From: an uncultured Bacteroidales bacterium
GTDB taxonomy: Bacteria > Bacteroidota > Bacteroidia > Bacteroidales > Paludibacteraceae
Reading direction: 5' to 3'
Assembly: GCA_947164985.1 (NCBI GenBank)
Contig: CAMUYI010000006.1
Coordinates: 53,172-117,171, forward strand
Length of the DNA stretch: 64,000 bases
Shown: piece after piece, positions 1-8,269 of the stretch
How positions within the stretch are numbered: position 1 is the first letter of the stretch
How the letters are laid out: each line of letters starts with the position of its first letter
Position numbers and translations under genes: made by a program
Notes under the pieces: generated by a model
Database searches by the model: none
What the model saw: only the letters and a program-made list of their open reading frames with translations
What the model was told of the DNA's origin: nothing

Positions 1-1847
1 TTCTCCGGCGTCATATTCTTTCCGGAATAGCGCTTTTTGAGTTCGGGAGTCAGGTACTCAGTTGCGCGGTAACGCATATAGACGATGCCCGGTTCTCCGT
101 TTGCAATCTCCTCTTTGGTCGGCGCGATATATTGCATGGAGTCATAGAAGAGTTGTGCCAAGCGTGCGTTCATCGCGTATGTCAATGGAACAGGTCCCTT
201 CACATCGGGGAAGTGCAAGTCTTCGTGATAGTCCTTCTTGATGTCCGTACGCGTACGACGAACCAACAACTCTGCGAGGACTTTGTTGTGGATCTCTTGC
301 GAGAGGAAGATAAGTGCAGCACGATTGGTGTTCTTCTCTGTGTCGGATAGCGGGTGCTCGCTGATAATCTTCTGATACCGGTCGCAGGCTTGAGTGAAGA
401 AATACTCCAAGTTGTGCCCTTCAACGGCAAGCGTGCTTTCTCTCGGACGTCGTTGGAAGAGATAGATTTGGTTCTTCAGGTCTTCCGGAGAGTTGTTCTG
501 GAAGGTAGCAGAGAGCAAACCGATGTATGGATAGTAACCGGCTTGGAGGTTGATCTCCTCAATGAGGTTCTCCAACATCTCGTATTTCTGTGTGCTACGA
601 TTGCGGAAGTTATGACTCTCGTCAATCATAATGAGACCGTAGATGTTGTGCTGAAGTTCACCTTCGAAATCACCGGTGTCCTCGTCCAGATCATCCTCCT
701 CATCTTCCATCAGTTTGCTGATGCTACCTGTTGTGATGAAATCCACGTAAGGAGCAATCTTGTCGTCTCGATTCTCGTCGAAGAGCTTGATCGTCTTCTC
801 CCACGAGGACTTGATAGCAGGCGGGACAATGATGAGTGCCTTTTGCGCGCGACCTTCGTCAACAGCTGTGTCGAGATAGTATTTGAGCACAAGAACGCCG
901 ACGATTGTTTTACCCAAACCTACGACGTCGCCCAACATGAAACCTCCGTGCTGGTGCATTACTTGCGTGCAGAGCGTTGCCGCGTCCGATTGGAATTTGT
1001 ATTCCTGAATTCCGTCAGGCAGATAGCTCTTGAGCATAGCTTCCATGTCGTCGTCCATCAACTTGCCAAAGCGATCGCTAAGGAGACGGATATATGCCTC
1101 GTACGGTGTGAGAGGAGTAATGACCGGTTTCTCCGGCGGCAGTTCTTTCGTTATTTTGGCGGGTTTGAGCACCTGCTCCAGATAGTCCTCGTTCCAAGGT
1201 GTAGCCAACTCCCAGATCTCATCAAACCACTGATTGTGACCTTTGCAGGTGGTGTCTTCCTCGTCGTGGAAATTAACTATCTGCTTGTTGGTCTCGAGAT
1301 AGTTCAATTCGCGGTTGCCTTTGTTCTTGTCAAAATTGGTCAGACCTTGTTCGGTGAAGTTCGAACTACCGATGATACCATTTGCGAACTTCTCTCCTTC
1401 CGGAGATACGCCATTGAAGATATAGCATTTGGAATGCAGGAATTGAGGATTGCCTTCAGCATCTTTCTCGTACTTGCGGATCTCAATCTTGCCAGATTCA
1501 CAACCGCTCAACAACAAACGCACGGTTTCTTGATACTCGGGCTTGATATTGTCGTTGAGACGCTCAATATCTTGCTTCATGAAGTCTTGTGGGAAAGATG
1601 CGTCCACTAGAGGCGATAGCACTTGGTTTGCATAGACGAACATCTCACGACCAATGACGATCTTCAGTTTGGAATCTTCTCGATCGAGGAATGGGCGCAG
1701 TTGTTCTACTACCAAGGCGATGCCGGGTATATCCCAATAGCCGGTTGCGATCTTGATTTCCTTCAAACCATCGGCAGCAATGCAACGGCGAAGGATGTTC
1801 GTCATTGACAGATTGCCTGTCGAGTTGTCAATCAGTGTGTTCTGCAT
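1..1847 (-). CDS. HKD (phospholipase D)-type nuclease/helicase fusion, 3' end cut by window edge
   Basis: I translated this reading frame by hand from an ATG at 1847; it stays open for about 615 codons to the window edge. Residues 1-200 look like a phospholipase D/HKD nuclease domain (HSK at 138-140, then IIGSSNFTEQG). A superfamily 2 helicase core follows: Walker A GDVVGLGKT (about 306-313), DESH (409-412) and motif III-like LSATFQNN. HKD-helicase proteins of this build act on DNA and are common in defence islands and integrated elements. The gene follows tRNA-Ala with a gap of only 17 bp and probably shares the promoter at 2165-2196. The C-terminal helicase lobe lies outside the window. A defence role is inferred only from family and location. 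Confidence 0.85.
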   Translation of the reverse strand, partial: MQNTLIDNSTGNLSMTNILRRCIAADGLKEIKIATGYWDIPGIALVVEQLRPFLDREDSKLKIVIGREMFVYANQVLSPLVDASFPQDFMKQDIERLNDNIKPEYQETVRLLLSGCESGKIEIRKYEKDAEGNPQFLHSKCYIFNGVSPEGEKFANGIIGSSNFTEQGLTNFDKNKGNRELNYLETNKQIVNFHDEEDTTCKGHNQWFDEIWELATPWNEDYLEQVLKPAKITKELPPEKPVITPLTPYEAYIRLLSDRFGKLMDDDMEAMLKSYLPDGIQEYKFQSDAATLCTQVMHQHGGFMLGDVVGLGKTIVGVLVLKYYLDTAVDEGRAQKALIIVPPAIKSSWEKTIKLFDENRDDKIAPYVDFITTGSISKLMEDEEDDLDEDTGDFEGELQHNIYGLIMIDESHNFRNRSTQKYEMLENLIEEINLQAGYYPYIGLLSATFQNNSPEDLKNQIYLFQRRPRESTLAVEGHNLEYFFTQACDRYQKIISEHPLSDTEKNTNRAALIFLSQEIHNKVLAELLVRRTRTDIKKDYHEDLHFPDVKGPVPLTYAMNARLAQLFYDSMQYIAPTKEEIANGEPGIVYMRYRATEYLTPELKKRYSGKNMTPE

Positions 1848-1864
1848 AGATTCAATGTTTTAAG

Positions 1865-1938
1865 TGGAGTATAGCGGACTCGAACCGCTCACCTCGATAC
1901 TGCCAGTGTCGCGCTCTAGCCAGATGAGCTAATACCCC
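1865..1938 (-). tRNA. tRNA-Ala (anticodon GGC)
   Basis: The minus strand folds as a cloverleaf: acceptor GGGGTAT/ATACTCC, D-arm GCTC/GAGC, anticodon stem CGACA/TATCG with one C-A mismatch around the loop CTGGCAG, and T-arm AGCGG-TTCGAGT-CCGCT. Anticodon GGC reads alanine codons. The G3-U70 wobble in the acceptor, the classic alanine identity element, is present. CCA is not encoded. The gene lies inside the putative mobile element, between a promoter and the helicase gene. Confidence 0.85.
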
Positions 1939-1944
1939 TGAAAA

Positions 1945-2011
1945 GTGCGAGCCGTGGCGCCATTGCAAGGCTTGGAAACGTGCCTACTCAGATACGACCA
2001 ACGACTCGCAC
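1945..2011 (-). ncRNA. tRNA-like structured sequence next to tRNA-Ala
   Basis: A 67-nt stretch ends 6 nt upstream of tRNA-Ala and is closed by a perfect 7-bp stem, GTGCGAG with CTCGCAC. Internal pairings can be drawn (TTGG/CCAA; GCC-TTGCAAT-GGC). There is no canonical T-loop and no clear anticodon loop. It may be a degenerate tRNA, a processing signal or chance. The same transcript would contain it. Confidence 0.3.
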
Positions 2012-2164
2012 CAAACGGGCGAGCAGTTGCGACGTACATATCTAAGTGTCATCGTTAGAGTTTCCAATTCTGCAATGATGATATGCGCGACTGCATTCAA
2101 TTTACATGTTCATCTTTCTCGTCGTGCGTATGTGTCATATATGCACGGCGCACGAAAAAGTGCG

Positions 2165-2196
2165 CAAAGTTACAAAAAAAATCCGAATTATCCAAA
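2165..2196 (-). promoter_or_regulatory. Promoter for tRNA-Ala/helicase transcript
   Basis: On the minus strand TTTG (2196-2193) is followed by exactly 20 nt and TAACTTTG (2172-2165), the Bacteroidetes -33/-7 pattern. A palindrome, GCGCAC-N6-GTGCGC (about 2147-2164), sits at the expected transcript start. Confidence 0.65.
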
Positions 2197-2256
2197 TTTT
2201 CCAAATGGAAAATGCAAAAATTTGGACTTTTTTGCCCTTTTTAACATGAACATGTG

Positions 2257-2376
2257 TCATTTTGTGTCAAAGAACCCTAATTCTTTCATCAGCCGTCGTC
2301 GTTCGGCATCCTTGATTGCGAGCCACTTTTCAAGAGCACTCAGACGGCCATCGATCCGTTGAATCCGTCGTTTCAC
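2257..2376 (-). CDS. Possible small basic coiled-coil protein (39 aa)
   Basis: An open frame without ATG; a GTG at 2376 gives 39 residues, charged and helical in character (VKRRIQRIDGRLSALEKWLA...). The frame is open further upstream, where the only nearby ATG (in another frame) is followed by a run of eight A that could permit a +1 shift. No family recognised; it may be a remnant of a longer gene. Confidence 0.25.
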   Translation of the reverse strand: MKRRIQRIDGRLSALEKWLAIKDAERRRLMKELGFFDTK

Positions 2377-2525
2377 ACTTGTAGCGCGTAATACACTACG
2401 ATACGGGCTGCACGAAACACACGCCCTTCTCTTTAGGTGTTTTTTTTATAAACATGATATATATAGATTGCTCGGACAATCCGCAGGTTGTCGGCATGTG
2501 CCAATAGTCGGTTTGTCTGCAATCC

Positions 2526-2618
2526 TTAAAAACATGTATTAGAGATAAGGTCGATCAAAAACCAAAGTGCAAGCCCTGCCTGCAGCAAGCCTAAAAGTAT
2601 TCCAATTAACTCTTCCAT
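2526..2618 (-). CDS. Putative 30-residue single-span membrane peptide
   Basis: From ATG at 2618: acidic start MEELIG, a hydrophobic segment GILLGLLQAGLALWFLIDLI, then SNTCF and TAA. A -7-like TAATTTTG lies just upstream (2652-2645), although the nearest TTG is only 17 nt away rather than 20. Size and composition resemble small membrane peptides, including type I toxin-like ones, but no family is recognised and no antitoxin RNA was identified. Confidence 0.35.
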   Translation of the reverse strand: MEELIGILLGLLQAGLALWFLIDLISNTCF

Positions 2619-2693
2619 AACGCGGGTAATTTTGAAATTTGCTGCAAAATTACTATATGGGGTATGTCACAAGGAGTCCGATGCTCGAAAAAA

Positions 2694-2736
2694 ATGCAAA
2701 AAAAATGCACTTTTTTATGAAAAATGCACTTTTTTG
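2694..2736. repeat. Short direct repeat rich in TGCAC and T runs
   Basis: AAAATGCACTTTTTT occurs twice in tandem around 2701-2736, with a shorter AAAAATGCA copy just before. Purpose unknown. The rest of 2377-2525 and 2619-2748 shows nothing else that I can support. Confidence 0.4.
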
Positions 2737-2748
2737 AAGAGAATTGGC

Positions 2749-3060
2749 CTATCCAAGGTAGTAAACGAACTTATACACGACAAACTTACTCGCCACTATA
2801 TAAGGCACCAAATAAGTGTCGTACTCCCGCATTAAATGACGTTGGATGATAGCCGTCATTTCGTCATGCAGTTTCTCGTCTCCTCCAAAGATCTTGAGAC
2901 CTGAATAATCATCTTCTACCGGAAACACAAACATCGTCACAGGGGACAGAAAATCAGGATGGTCAACTGTTATACGGTTGCCATTAGACATGCTCACAAA
3001 GCGATGCGTCTCGTTCTTTACGAAACACTCACGGATGATTTGATTGGTAATTACTGTCAT
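2749..3060 (-). CDS. Hypothetical element protein (103 aa)
   Basis: A 103-residue soluble protein beginning MTVITNQIIRECFVKNETHR. I recognise no domain. It contains VTMFVFPVEDD and a charged middle (DEKLHDEMTAIIQRHL), and its C-terminus is rich in Tyr and Val. It is the last of a run of small leftward genes (3651-2749) with short gaps, which argues that it is real and co-transcribed. Function unknown. Confidence 0.5.
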   Translation of the reverse strand: MTVITNQIIRECFVKNETHRFVSMSNGNRITVDHPDFLSPVTMFVFPVEDDYSGLKIFGGDEKLHDEMTAIIQRHLMREYDTYLVPYIVASKFVVYKFVYYLG

Positions 3061-3109
3061 TGTTGTAGTCTGTTTATGCCCGCCACCGGAACGGCAGCGG
3101 GCGGGTTAG

Positions 3110-3352
3110 TTAATCGGTTACTAAAGGGTAAGGGTTGCGGTGGCTTTTGCCCTGTGCACGAGCGGCAAGCTCCGAGAAGGCAAGCGCATTGATACCGTAA
3201 ACTTTCCAATACTGCTCGTTCTCTCCGGCAAGCTGCACGGATGAGTGATTGGTGACGAACTCAAAATGGGACATGATAGTGCTGCAAGAGCTGAGGATTG
3301 ACTCTAACTGCTCATCGGTGCAGCGAACGAGAATTTGTTGTAACGAAATCAT
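3110..3352 (-). CDS. Hypothetical element protein (80 aa)
   Basis: An 80-residue protein starting MISLQQILVRCTDEQLESIL. It contains no metal-binding pair, transmembrane segment or known motif. It lies 49 bp upstream of the 103-aa gene and 11 bp downstream of the 95-aa gene, so the three probably form one operon. The C-terminal half (YWKVYGINALAFSELAARAQGK) looks helical. Function unknown. Confidence 0.5.
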   Translation of the reverse strand: MISLQQILVRCTDEQLESILSSCSTIMSHFEFVTNHSSVQLAGENEQYWKVYGINALAFSELAARAQGKSHRNPYPLVTD

Positions 3353-3363
3353 AATTGTAACGA

Positions 3364-3651
3364 TTAAAAATTATACTTATATGCTTCGGCGCGCATTGCT
3401 TCGAACTGCGCCAATATTTGTTCTTGCTTGCGCTCGAACGCGAACTCACGTTCTAACTGCTGATAGAGCCACGCACCGCGCCCGTGCATTAAATCATTTT
3501 CCAACTCCTGCTGCGCCTTGAAATCCTCGACACTGCAAGTGTATCGTACTGTTTTCTTAACCTCGCTCTTTTGGCTTTCGGTGGAAGTAGCGATGACTGT
3601 TTCACTCCAGAGATCCAACTCTAATTGCTGATATGAATGTTGCTTGCTCAT
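3364..3651 (-). CDS. Hypothetical charged helical protein (95 aa)
   Basis: A 95-residue hydrophilic protein, MSKQHSYQQLELDLWSETVI..., rich in Glu and Gln. The second half (QQELENDLMHGRGAWLYQQL, EFAFERKQEQILAQFEAMRA) should form long amphipathic helices. The LELDLW motif near the start resembles the clamp-binding-type short motifs seen in some element proteins, but that is only a suggestion. First gene of the small leftward set 3651-2749. No family recognised. Confidence 0.5.
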   Translation of the reverse strand: MSKQHSYQQLELDLWSETVIATSTESQKSEVKKTVRYTCSVEDFKAQQELENDLMHGRGAWLYQQLEREFAFERKQEQILAQFEAMRAEAYKYNF

Positions 3652-3980
3652 AACGATAGAATTTTATTTACGGTACTTTACGAGTGTGCCGAGTAGTGTT
3701 TGCAAGGTTTTCGGGAAAAATACTACCGTAGTGTGGAGATTTTTACCAGAAACGCGTCCTGACCTTTCAAACGAACGGAGCGGTAACTATTTTTGTACCG
3801 GAAATAAATAACTATCACGCAAGCAATTGATTTACAAGTAATTAGGAGCGCGGTGTGTTGTGCAGCGGGAACTCGGAACCACCGGAAAAGCCAAAGTAAG
3901 AGCGACAGCACGTGCGTCAGCATGTAGAGGGCAAGACAGACGTGGTAACCTTGCCCGTTTCCGCGCCGCGAGCACCTTGG
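3652..3980. other. Gap with no convincing gene
   Basis: This 329-bp stretch carries one leftward 66-codon frame (3923-3723, hydrophobic start then Arg/Lys-rich) that lacks a promoter and has no recognisable family. I do not call it a gene. No other repeats or RNA folds were seen. Confidence 0.4.
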
Positions 3981-4202
3981 TCAAAGAATAAACTCAATCT
4001 CCGAGCCCATCACCTCATCAAACTCTTTGAAAGTCTTAGTCAGGCTTCGGAGGTGTTCAATCTTGTCACTGAGTTCGTCCGTTAATGGAGCCGGGTTCTT
4101 CCGTCGGGTTACAGTACGGACATTCTCCGTATAAAACCAATCCAGTGCCTCCCGGATTAAATGGATGTCTTCGCATCCCATTGTTCTGTGATCTCTCAAC
4201 AT
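3981..4202 (-). CDS. Hypothetical element protein (73 aa)
   Basis: A 73-residue protein, MLRDHRTMGCEDIHLIREAL..., with a charged, mostly helical composition (DELSDKIEHLRSLTKTFKEF). No domain recognised. It sits between the repeat-rich gap 4203-4517 and the small-gene set, on the same strand as the primase. Coding is supported by acidic-basic balance and absence of a better frame, not by homology. Confidence 0.45.
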   Translation of the reverse strand: MLRDHRTMGCEDIHLIREALDWFYTENVRTVTRRKNPAPLTDELSDKIEHLRSLTKTFKEFDEVMGSEIEFIL

Positions 4203-4245
4203 AAGTGTGAAAATTAAATGTGAAACATATATTTGACCATTGACA

Positions 4246-4416
4246 GCGTAAACATCGTAAACATCTTTGATAGATAAGGCTTTACTAAAAGGCTATCTAA
4301 ATTAACTAAGTTATCTCTTATAAACAATGTTATTAAATGTTTACAGATGTTTATGCTATAAAAGTTTCTAAGTATTTGAAATAGTGCGAAGTGTACAATG
4401 TTTACGTTGTTTACGC
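4246..4416. repeat. Three iteron-like copies of a GTAAACAT motif
   Basis: GCGTAAACATCGTAAACAT (4246-4264) is matched by its inverted form ATGTTTACGTTGTTTACGC (4398-4416), 18 of 19 positions. A third related copy, ATGTTTACAGATGTTTATGC, lies at 4337-4356. Each copy is itself a double ATGTTTA(C/T) motif. The cluster sits directly downstream of the primase-ATPase gene, as plasmid/phage origin iterons often do. Confidence 0.55.
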
Positions 4417-4457
4417 ATTTTCGCAAACTATTTCGCAATTTACGTCTATAAATTAAA

Positions 4458-4491
4458 TGCGCACCCCCTATAAGACAGGGTAGTGCGCACC
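4458..4491. repeat. Hairpin TGCGCAC...GTGCGCA downstream of primase
   Basis: Inverted repeat of 7-8 bp around an internal CCC/GGG pairing and a short loop. The same stem letters recur in the palindrome at 2147-2164. It could be a 3' processing or termination structure (no T-run follows) or part of an origin. Confidence 0.45.
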
Positions 4492-4517
4492 TATAAACAG
4501 TGATATCATTGCGACGA

Positions 4518-7500
4518 TTACACATGGCTTTGATCGTCATCTATAAGGTTGAGTTCATACTGCTCAACGAGTTTATCATAGTCGAAACAAAAGGACTGTG
4601 TAGTCTTTGAGACCTTAGCTTTTCCCTTGGAGCCGTCCGCATGTTCCGTGGTAGTAGTAATGACTTCGCCATTCTCGGTAGTGTCGTATCGCTTGACTTT
4701 CTTACCCAGATATGGCGTGCTATTCATTAGATAGTACTCCAACGAGGACTGCGGCAACAATGTTTCGGCTATTTGATGGCCATACATTGTGTAGAGCGTC
4801 AAGGCTCGCGTCTGCTTGATATACAATACGCGTTTAGGTTGGCTGAATACGTATTCGCCTTTGTCTTTCGTATCGAGACCGGTTTCGTATTCAACCATGT
4901 AGTCGCCATCTTGAACCAGCGTACCATCGTCGCTCAAGAAAGAAATGATAGACCAGAAAACGGCTATCTCATTGGTCTTCTTAATGAGCTTATTCTGATA
5001 GATAACTCCCTCGGTGCAAATCCTCAGCAAATCAGCATACGTATAGGGCAGATCCAACAACGGCTGCATAACAGCAAATGCAGCCAGTGGCACCACCCAG
5101 TTGCGGAAGATACGATCTTCTATACCGGTGGGAGGAAGTGCCCCATTCAAATCGTCAAAGGCATTGATGAAGGCTTGCCGAAAGCGATGCTCAAACTGCG
5201 GTCTGTGACTGAGGATTTCCAACGTGAGATGCGTGCAGCCTAAGTTGCGAACCTCCATCAGCTTATCGATACGTTTCTTGGCATCCGTAGAGAACTCTGT
5301 ATTGGCATAGTTCAGGAATATGAAACGTGAGAAAAGCGCCACGTCTGCGGTTGCCATATCTTGACCGGTAACAATCACTCCGCACTTGACATCCGATATT
5401 TCGCGCTTCTGATCCTTATCCATGCTCATCCTGGTTCTGCCGACACCATCCCACAAACCTTTGAGCAGTTCGCGCTTCTCACCATCTATGTAGTTTTTGA
5501 ACTCATCCAAATGGACGAGCGCATTGGAACATTCCGCCACAGATTCAGCCAATGAAGCCAACGTGGCCGTCATAAGGTTTGGCGCTTTATAGTCGGCGAT
5601 AAAGAAGGTGGTGAAGAAAGAAGCAAAGGTGGATTTACCGCTTCCTTTCGGACCAAAGATATTGAGGATGGGGAAGTTGGTCGTCCTCGTCACAATGACA
5701 TCACGAAATAAGGTAGCCAAGAGAAAGGCAAACGCCACTTTTCCATTGTCGCCAAAGACATCAATCACTCTGGAGACATACTCTTTGAGTGTGATGCCGT
5801 TCAGATTACTATGTACAAAGCTCCGCTGGTACTTGTAATCTTCCGCTCTCTTGAAACAGGAAAAGGCGGGAATGAACTGGTTCCCATGGTCCGGCAAAGG
5901 TACAATGCCGTACTTATCCACCGGATACCATGTGCCTTGGTAGTGTATGCCATTACCAAAGGCAAAAAAGCCGGCACTTTGCCAACCGAGTTGGTCAATG
6001 CGTGTTGCTGTCTCGGTCTTTTCATATAGATAGGCTTTCAGCTGCATCAATCGTGCTGAAGATGCTTTCCATAGGTAATTGCCCAAGCCCTCTATGCGCT
6101 GGCAGAATTTCTGCAGGCTCGTAAGATCTTCCTGCTTGAGTTCAATCACCTCATGGCGCCCGGCATCGTTGACGATCTCAAAGATACGTACTGCGCTTTG
6201 CGCGTCACGTATATGAAAGAGCGGGTGCAAAACGAAGTTGGACCACTCAACCATCTTGTTATCCGAGCCCATAGAAGCATAATGATTGCCTAACTGCTGA
6301 AAGCCGTAATTTTCCAGCAACTCTTGGTTCGATTGCCCCTGCTTGCGCAGCTGCTCCTCGACCATTCTTTGGCGCGCTTTCTTAATGGCTTTACTCCATG
6401 TGCCACGACCCTGAATAATCTTGTTAAGTTGATCGATATAGCGGTTCTGCTCGTGTGCCTCATCGTGCAGTGCAACTAAATCCGCTATCTCGTCAATTGT
6501 ATCAATAGTGACCTCGCCATCTTCATTCTCGCGCTTCTTGGCATACCATATAATGAAATCCTCCTCTGTCAACTTACCCCATAGTGCAGGGTTTTTACAA
6601 AATGAATCAGGATCCTGTTTGGTTCCTTTCTCCCCGGGTGGCAACTCACGAACATACACACGAAAGCCAAGCTTCAAGGCTTGCTTTCCGGATTTCATTA
6701 CCTTATGTATGCCTGTGCCATATTCTTCTCCGACTTTTGGCGGGTCGTAATCCGGAATAAAGCAAAGGTTACGGCTATATCGTTTGAGTGCCTTCAGTTG
6801 CTGATCGGTCCAGTCTGAACCCAATGAAGCAACGGCATTCAATACCTCAATAGACTGCAGCCGTAACACATCTGGCGCGCCCTCGACCAGATAGAATTTA
6901 TCTTCTTTCGCACCGGAAGAAGCGGCAACATCGATACCGAAAATAGAATAGCTTTTCTGATAGAGCAGGTTATTCTTCGTATTGAGGTATTTGGCGTGCT
7001 CCTTATCCGATAGAGCACGAGCGGTGTAACCAATAATGCGAGCGTAATTGTCCCGAATAGGGATCATCAGTCGCCCCCGGAAGAAAGCGTAAGGATCTTT
7101 CCCATCCTTTCTTCCCAAGACACCCATCTCCAGTAACACATCAACACTAAGCGCAGATAGTTTGACAAACTTGAGGAAATCTTCGCTCGATGTCACAGCA
7201 TAGCCAATACCGCACGACGATACAAACTCATCTCCCCATCGCTCCTTCGCATAGTTGAGCGCCAGTATTGACTCGTCATTCGCAGCATAGAGGTTAGAAA
7301 CAAAATGCTTTTGGATTACCTCGTATGCAGCGAACATGGCTTCTCTCTTCTTATCGTTCTCTTGCTCCTCCGGCGTTCGCTCCTGTTTATCCTCTTCCAC
7401 TTTGATATGGTACTTCTCTGCCAGATACCGAACGGCATCCGGGAAATTGTAGCCCATTTTCTTTCGTATAAAGGCGATAGCGTCACCGCTTTCGCCACAA

Positions 7501-7679
7501 CCAAAGCAGTGCCAATAACCACGGCTTTCACGTATATGGAGCGATGGAGTCTTTTCTTGGTGCAACGGGCAACAACAGACATCATCAGAGCCTGCCTTGC
7601 GAATGTCGGCAAACTCCTTTATAATTTCGCGCACAGACACTTGCGCGCGCACTGCTTCAATAGTAGATTGGGAAATCAT
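4518..7679 (-). CDS. Primase-ATPase (CHC2 zinc finger, TOPRIM, SF3-like ATPase)
   Basis: This 1053-residue replication protein has a DnaG-type CHC2 zinc finger (C37, H40, C58, C61; CPLH...CFGC). A TOPRIM catalytic fold follows, with VEGAPD at 265-270 and IPDYDP at 308-313. The C-terminal ATPase has Walker A GPKGSGKST (676-684) and Walker B LVHLDEF (721-727). This order is that of phage, plasmid and island primase-helicases that start replication on their own origin. The iteron-like repeats immediately downstream fit that role. The gene lies 2 bp after the 91-aa gene and is probably driven by the leftward promoter at 8192-8223. A host DnaB-type helicase is encoded elsewhere in the window, so this is an element gene, not the housekeeping one. 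Confidence 0.88.
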   Translation of the reverse strand: MISQSTIEAVRAQVSVREIIKEFADIRKAGSDDVCCCPLHQEKTPSLHIRESRGYWHCFGCGESGDAIAFIRKKMGYNFPDAVRYLAEKYHIKVEEDKQERTPEEQENDKKREAMFAAYEVIQKHFVSNLYAANDESILALNYAKERWGDEFVSSCGIGYAVTSSEDFLKFVKLSALSVDVLLEMGVLGRKDGKDPYAFFRGRLMIPIRDNYARIIGYTARALSDKEHAKYLNTKNNLLYQKSYSIFGIDVAASSGAKEDKFYLVEGAPDVLRLQSIEVLNAVASLGSDWTDQQLKALKRYSRNLCFIPDYDPPKVGEEYGTGIHKVMKSGKQALKLGFRVYVRELPPGEKGTKQDPDSFCKNPALWGKLTEEDFIIWYAKKRENEDGEVTIDTIDEIADLVALHDEAHEQNRYIDQLNKIIQGRGTWSKAIKKARQRMVEEQLRKQGQSNQELLENYGFQQLGNHYASMGSDNKMVEWSNFVLHPLFHIRDAQSAVRIFEIVNDAGRHEVIELKQEDLTSLQKFCQRIEGLGNYLWKASSARLMQLKAYLYEKTETATRIDQLGWQSAGFFAFGNGIHYQGTWYPVDKYGIVPLPDHGNQFIPAFSCFKRAEDYKYQRSFVHSNLNGITLKEYVSRVIDVFGDNGKVAFAFLLATLFRDVIVTRTTNFPILNIFGPKGSGKSTFASFFTTFFIADYKAPNLMTATLASLAESVAECSNALVHLDEFKNYIDGEKRELLKGLWDGVGRTRMSMDKDQKREISDVKCGVIVTGQDMATADVALFSRFIFLNYANTEFSTDAKKRIDKLMEVRNLGCTHLTLEILSHRPQFEHRFRQAFINAFDDLNGALPPTGIEDRIFRNWVVPLAAFAVMQPLLDLPYTYADLLRICTEGVIYQNKLIKKTNEIAVFWSIISFLSDDGTLVQDGDYMVEYETGLDTKDKGEYVFSQPKRVLYIKQTRALTLYTMYGHQIAETLLPQSSLEYYLMNSTPYLGKKVKRYDTTENGEVITTTTEHADGSKGKAKVSKTTQSFCFDYDKLVEQYELNLIDDDQSHV

Positions 7680-7681
7680 AG

Positions 7682-7957
7682 TTATTCAGACAACTCTAAG
7701 TCAAACTCCTTTAGAGGTTTACCGTCCTTACTATATGCCGTGCCGTCAGAGTGCAGATACACATCCTTGCGCAGGATGAGAATATGGCCAACACCACCAA
7801 CAACTTCACGCTTAGTATAAGGTGCAGAAACGACCGCCCGGTTAACCACAGTGGGGTCAAGGCGGTTAAAGAATACCTTCAGGAACTGCATCCCGCGGTC
7901 ACTAACGGCTTTGTTCCATGATGCCCATGGATAATAGCATTTCTTGTGTGCAGCCAT
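7682..7957 (-). CDS. Hypothetical element protein (91 aa)
   Basis: A 91-residue protein, MAAHKKCYYPWASWNKAVSD..., with no recognised domain. The listed start overlaps the upstream 75-aa gene by 56 bp; an internal ATG (MQFLKVFF, 7891) would remove the overlap. It ends 2 bp before the primase start, so it is translationally close to it. The C-terminal half contains a predicted beta-rich segment (VGHILILRKDVYLHSDGT). Confidence 0.5.
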   Translation of the reverse strand: MAAHKKCYYPWASWNKAVSDRGMQFLKVFFNRLDPTVVNRAVVSAPYTKREVVGGVGHILILRKDVYLHSDGTAYSKDGKPLKEFDLELSE

Positions 7958-8129
7958 ACTTAATCATTAAATGTTTAATCTTCAACAAATCTGACGGGAA
8001 CATGTTCCCATGATGTACTCTGTAATAGAACGTGGAATTGGGGATTCCTAACAGGGGCATTGCAGCCTTCCTAAAATCCATTCGATCCGCCTTATCGAGC
8101 GAAGTGTAAAACCGAGCAAATGGTCTCAT
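7902..8129 (-). CDS. Small helix-turn-helix-like protein (75 aa)
   Basis: A 75-residue protein, first gene of the leftward primase operon. MDFRKAAMPLLGIPNSTFYYRV resembles the start of a small HTH (helix, turn, GIPNSTFYYRV recognition helix), and SDLLKIKHLMIKYGCTQEML forms a second helical part. I infer DNA binding; it could be an excisionase- or Cro-like partner of the divergent XRE regulator. No family is firmly recognised. The leader contains the 14-bp palindrome at 8166-8179. Confidence 0.5.
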   Translation of the reverse strand: MRPFARFYTSLDKADRMDFRKAAMPLLGIPNSTFYYRVHHGNMFPSDLLKIKHLMIKYGCTQEMLLSMGIMEQSR

Positions 8130-8165
8130 GACTTATCTGTTTTGTATATTCATTACTTTGCAATT

Positions 8166-8179
8166 ACTAATCTATTAGT
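8166..8179. promoter_or_regulatory. Operator-like palindrome ACTAAT-CT-ATTAGT (copy 1)
   Basis: A perfect 14-bp palindrome just downstream of the leftward promoter's expected start site. An equivalent palindrome with a different 2-bp centre lies at 8805-8818, on the other side of the XRE gene. Confidence 0.6.
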
Positions 8180-8191
8180 CGTATTTTTGTG

Positions 8192-8223
8192 CAAAAGTAC
8201 TACTTTTTCATCAAATATGCAAA
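8192..8223 (-). promoter_or_regulatory. Promoter of the leftward primase operon
   Basis: TTTG (8223-8220), 20 nt, TACTTTTG (8199-8192) on the minus strand. Divergent from the XRE promoter at 8270-8301. Confidence 0.7.
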
Positions 8224-8269
8224 TAAAAATAGAAAAAATGACATAAAATTGAATTTTTTATTTGGAAAA

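Noticed and set aside
354..1610. Long rightward frame of 418 codons
   Set aside because: It is antisense to the hand-translated HKD-helicase gene, whose motifs are clear, and its own product has no domain.
2027..2362. Rightward 111-codon frame
   Set aside because: It crosses the leftward promoter and AT-rich runs, and has no domain or upstream promoter.
3723..3923. Leftward 66-codon frame
   Set aside because: Hydrophobic start but no family, no promoter, and an isolated position; support is too thin.
4214..4540. Leftward 108-codon frame between primase and 73-aa gene
   Set aside because: It covers the repeat cluster and hairpin, is rich in Ile, Asn and Cys without pattern, and overlaps the primase end. 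I treat the region as non-coding.
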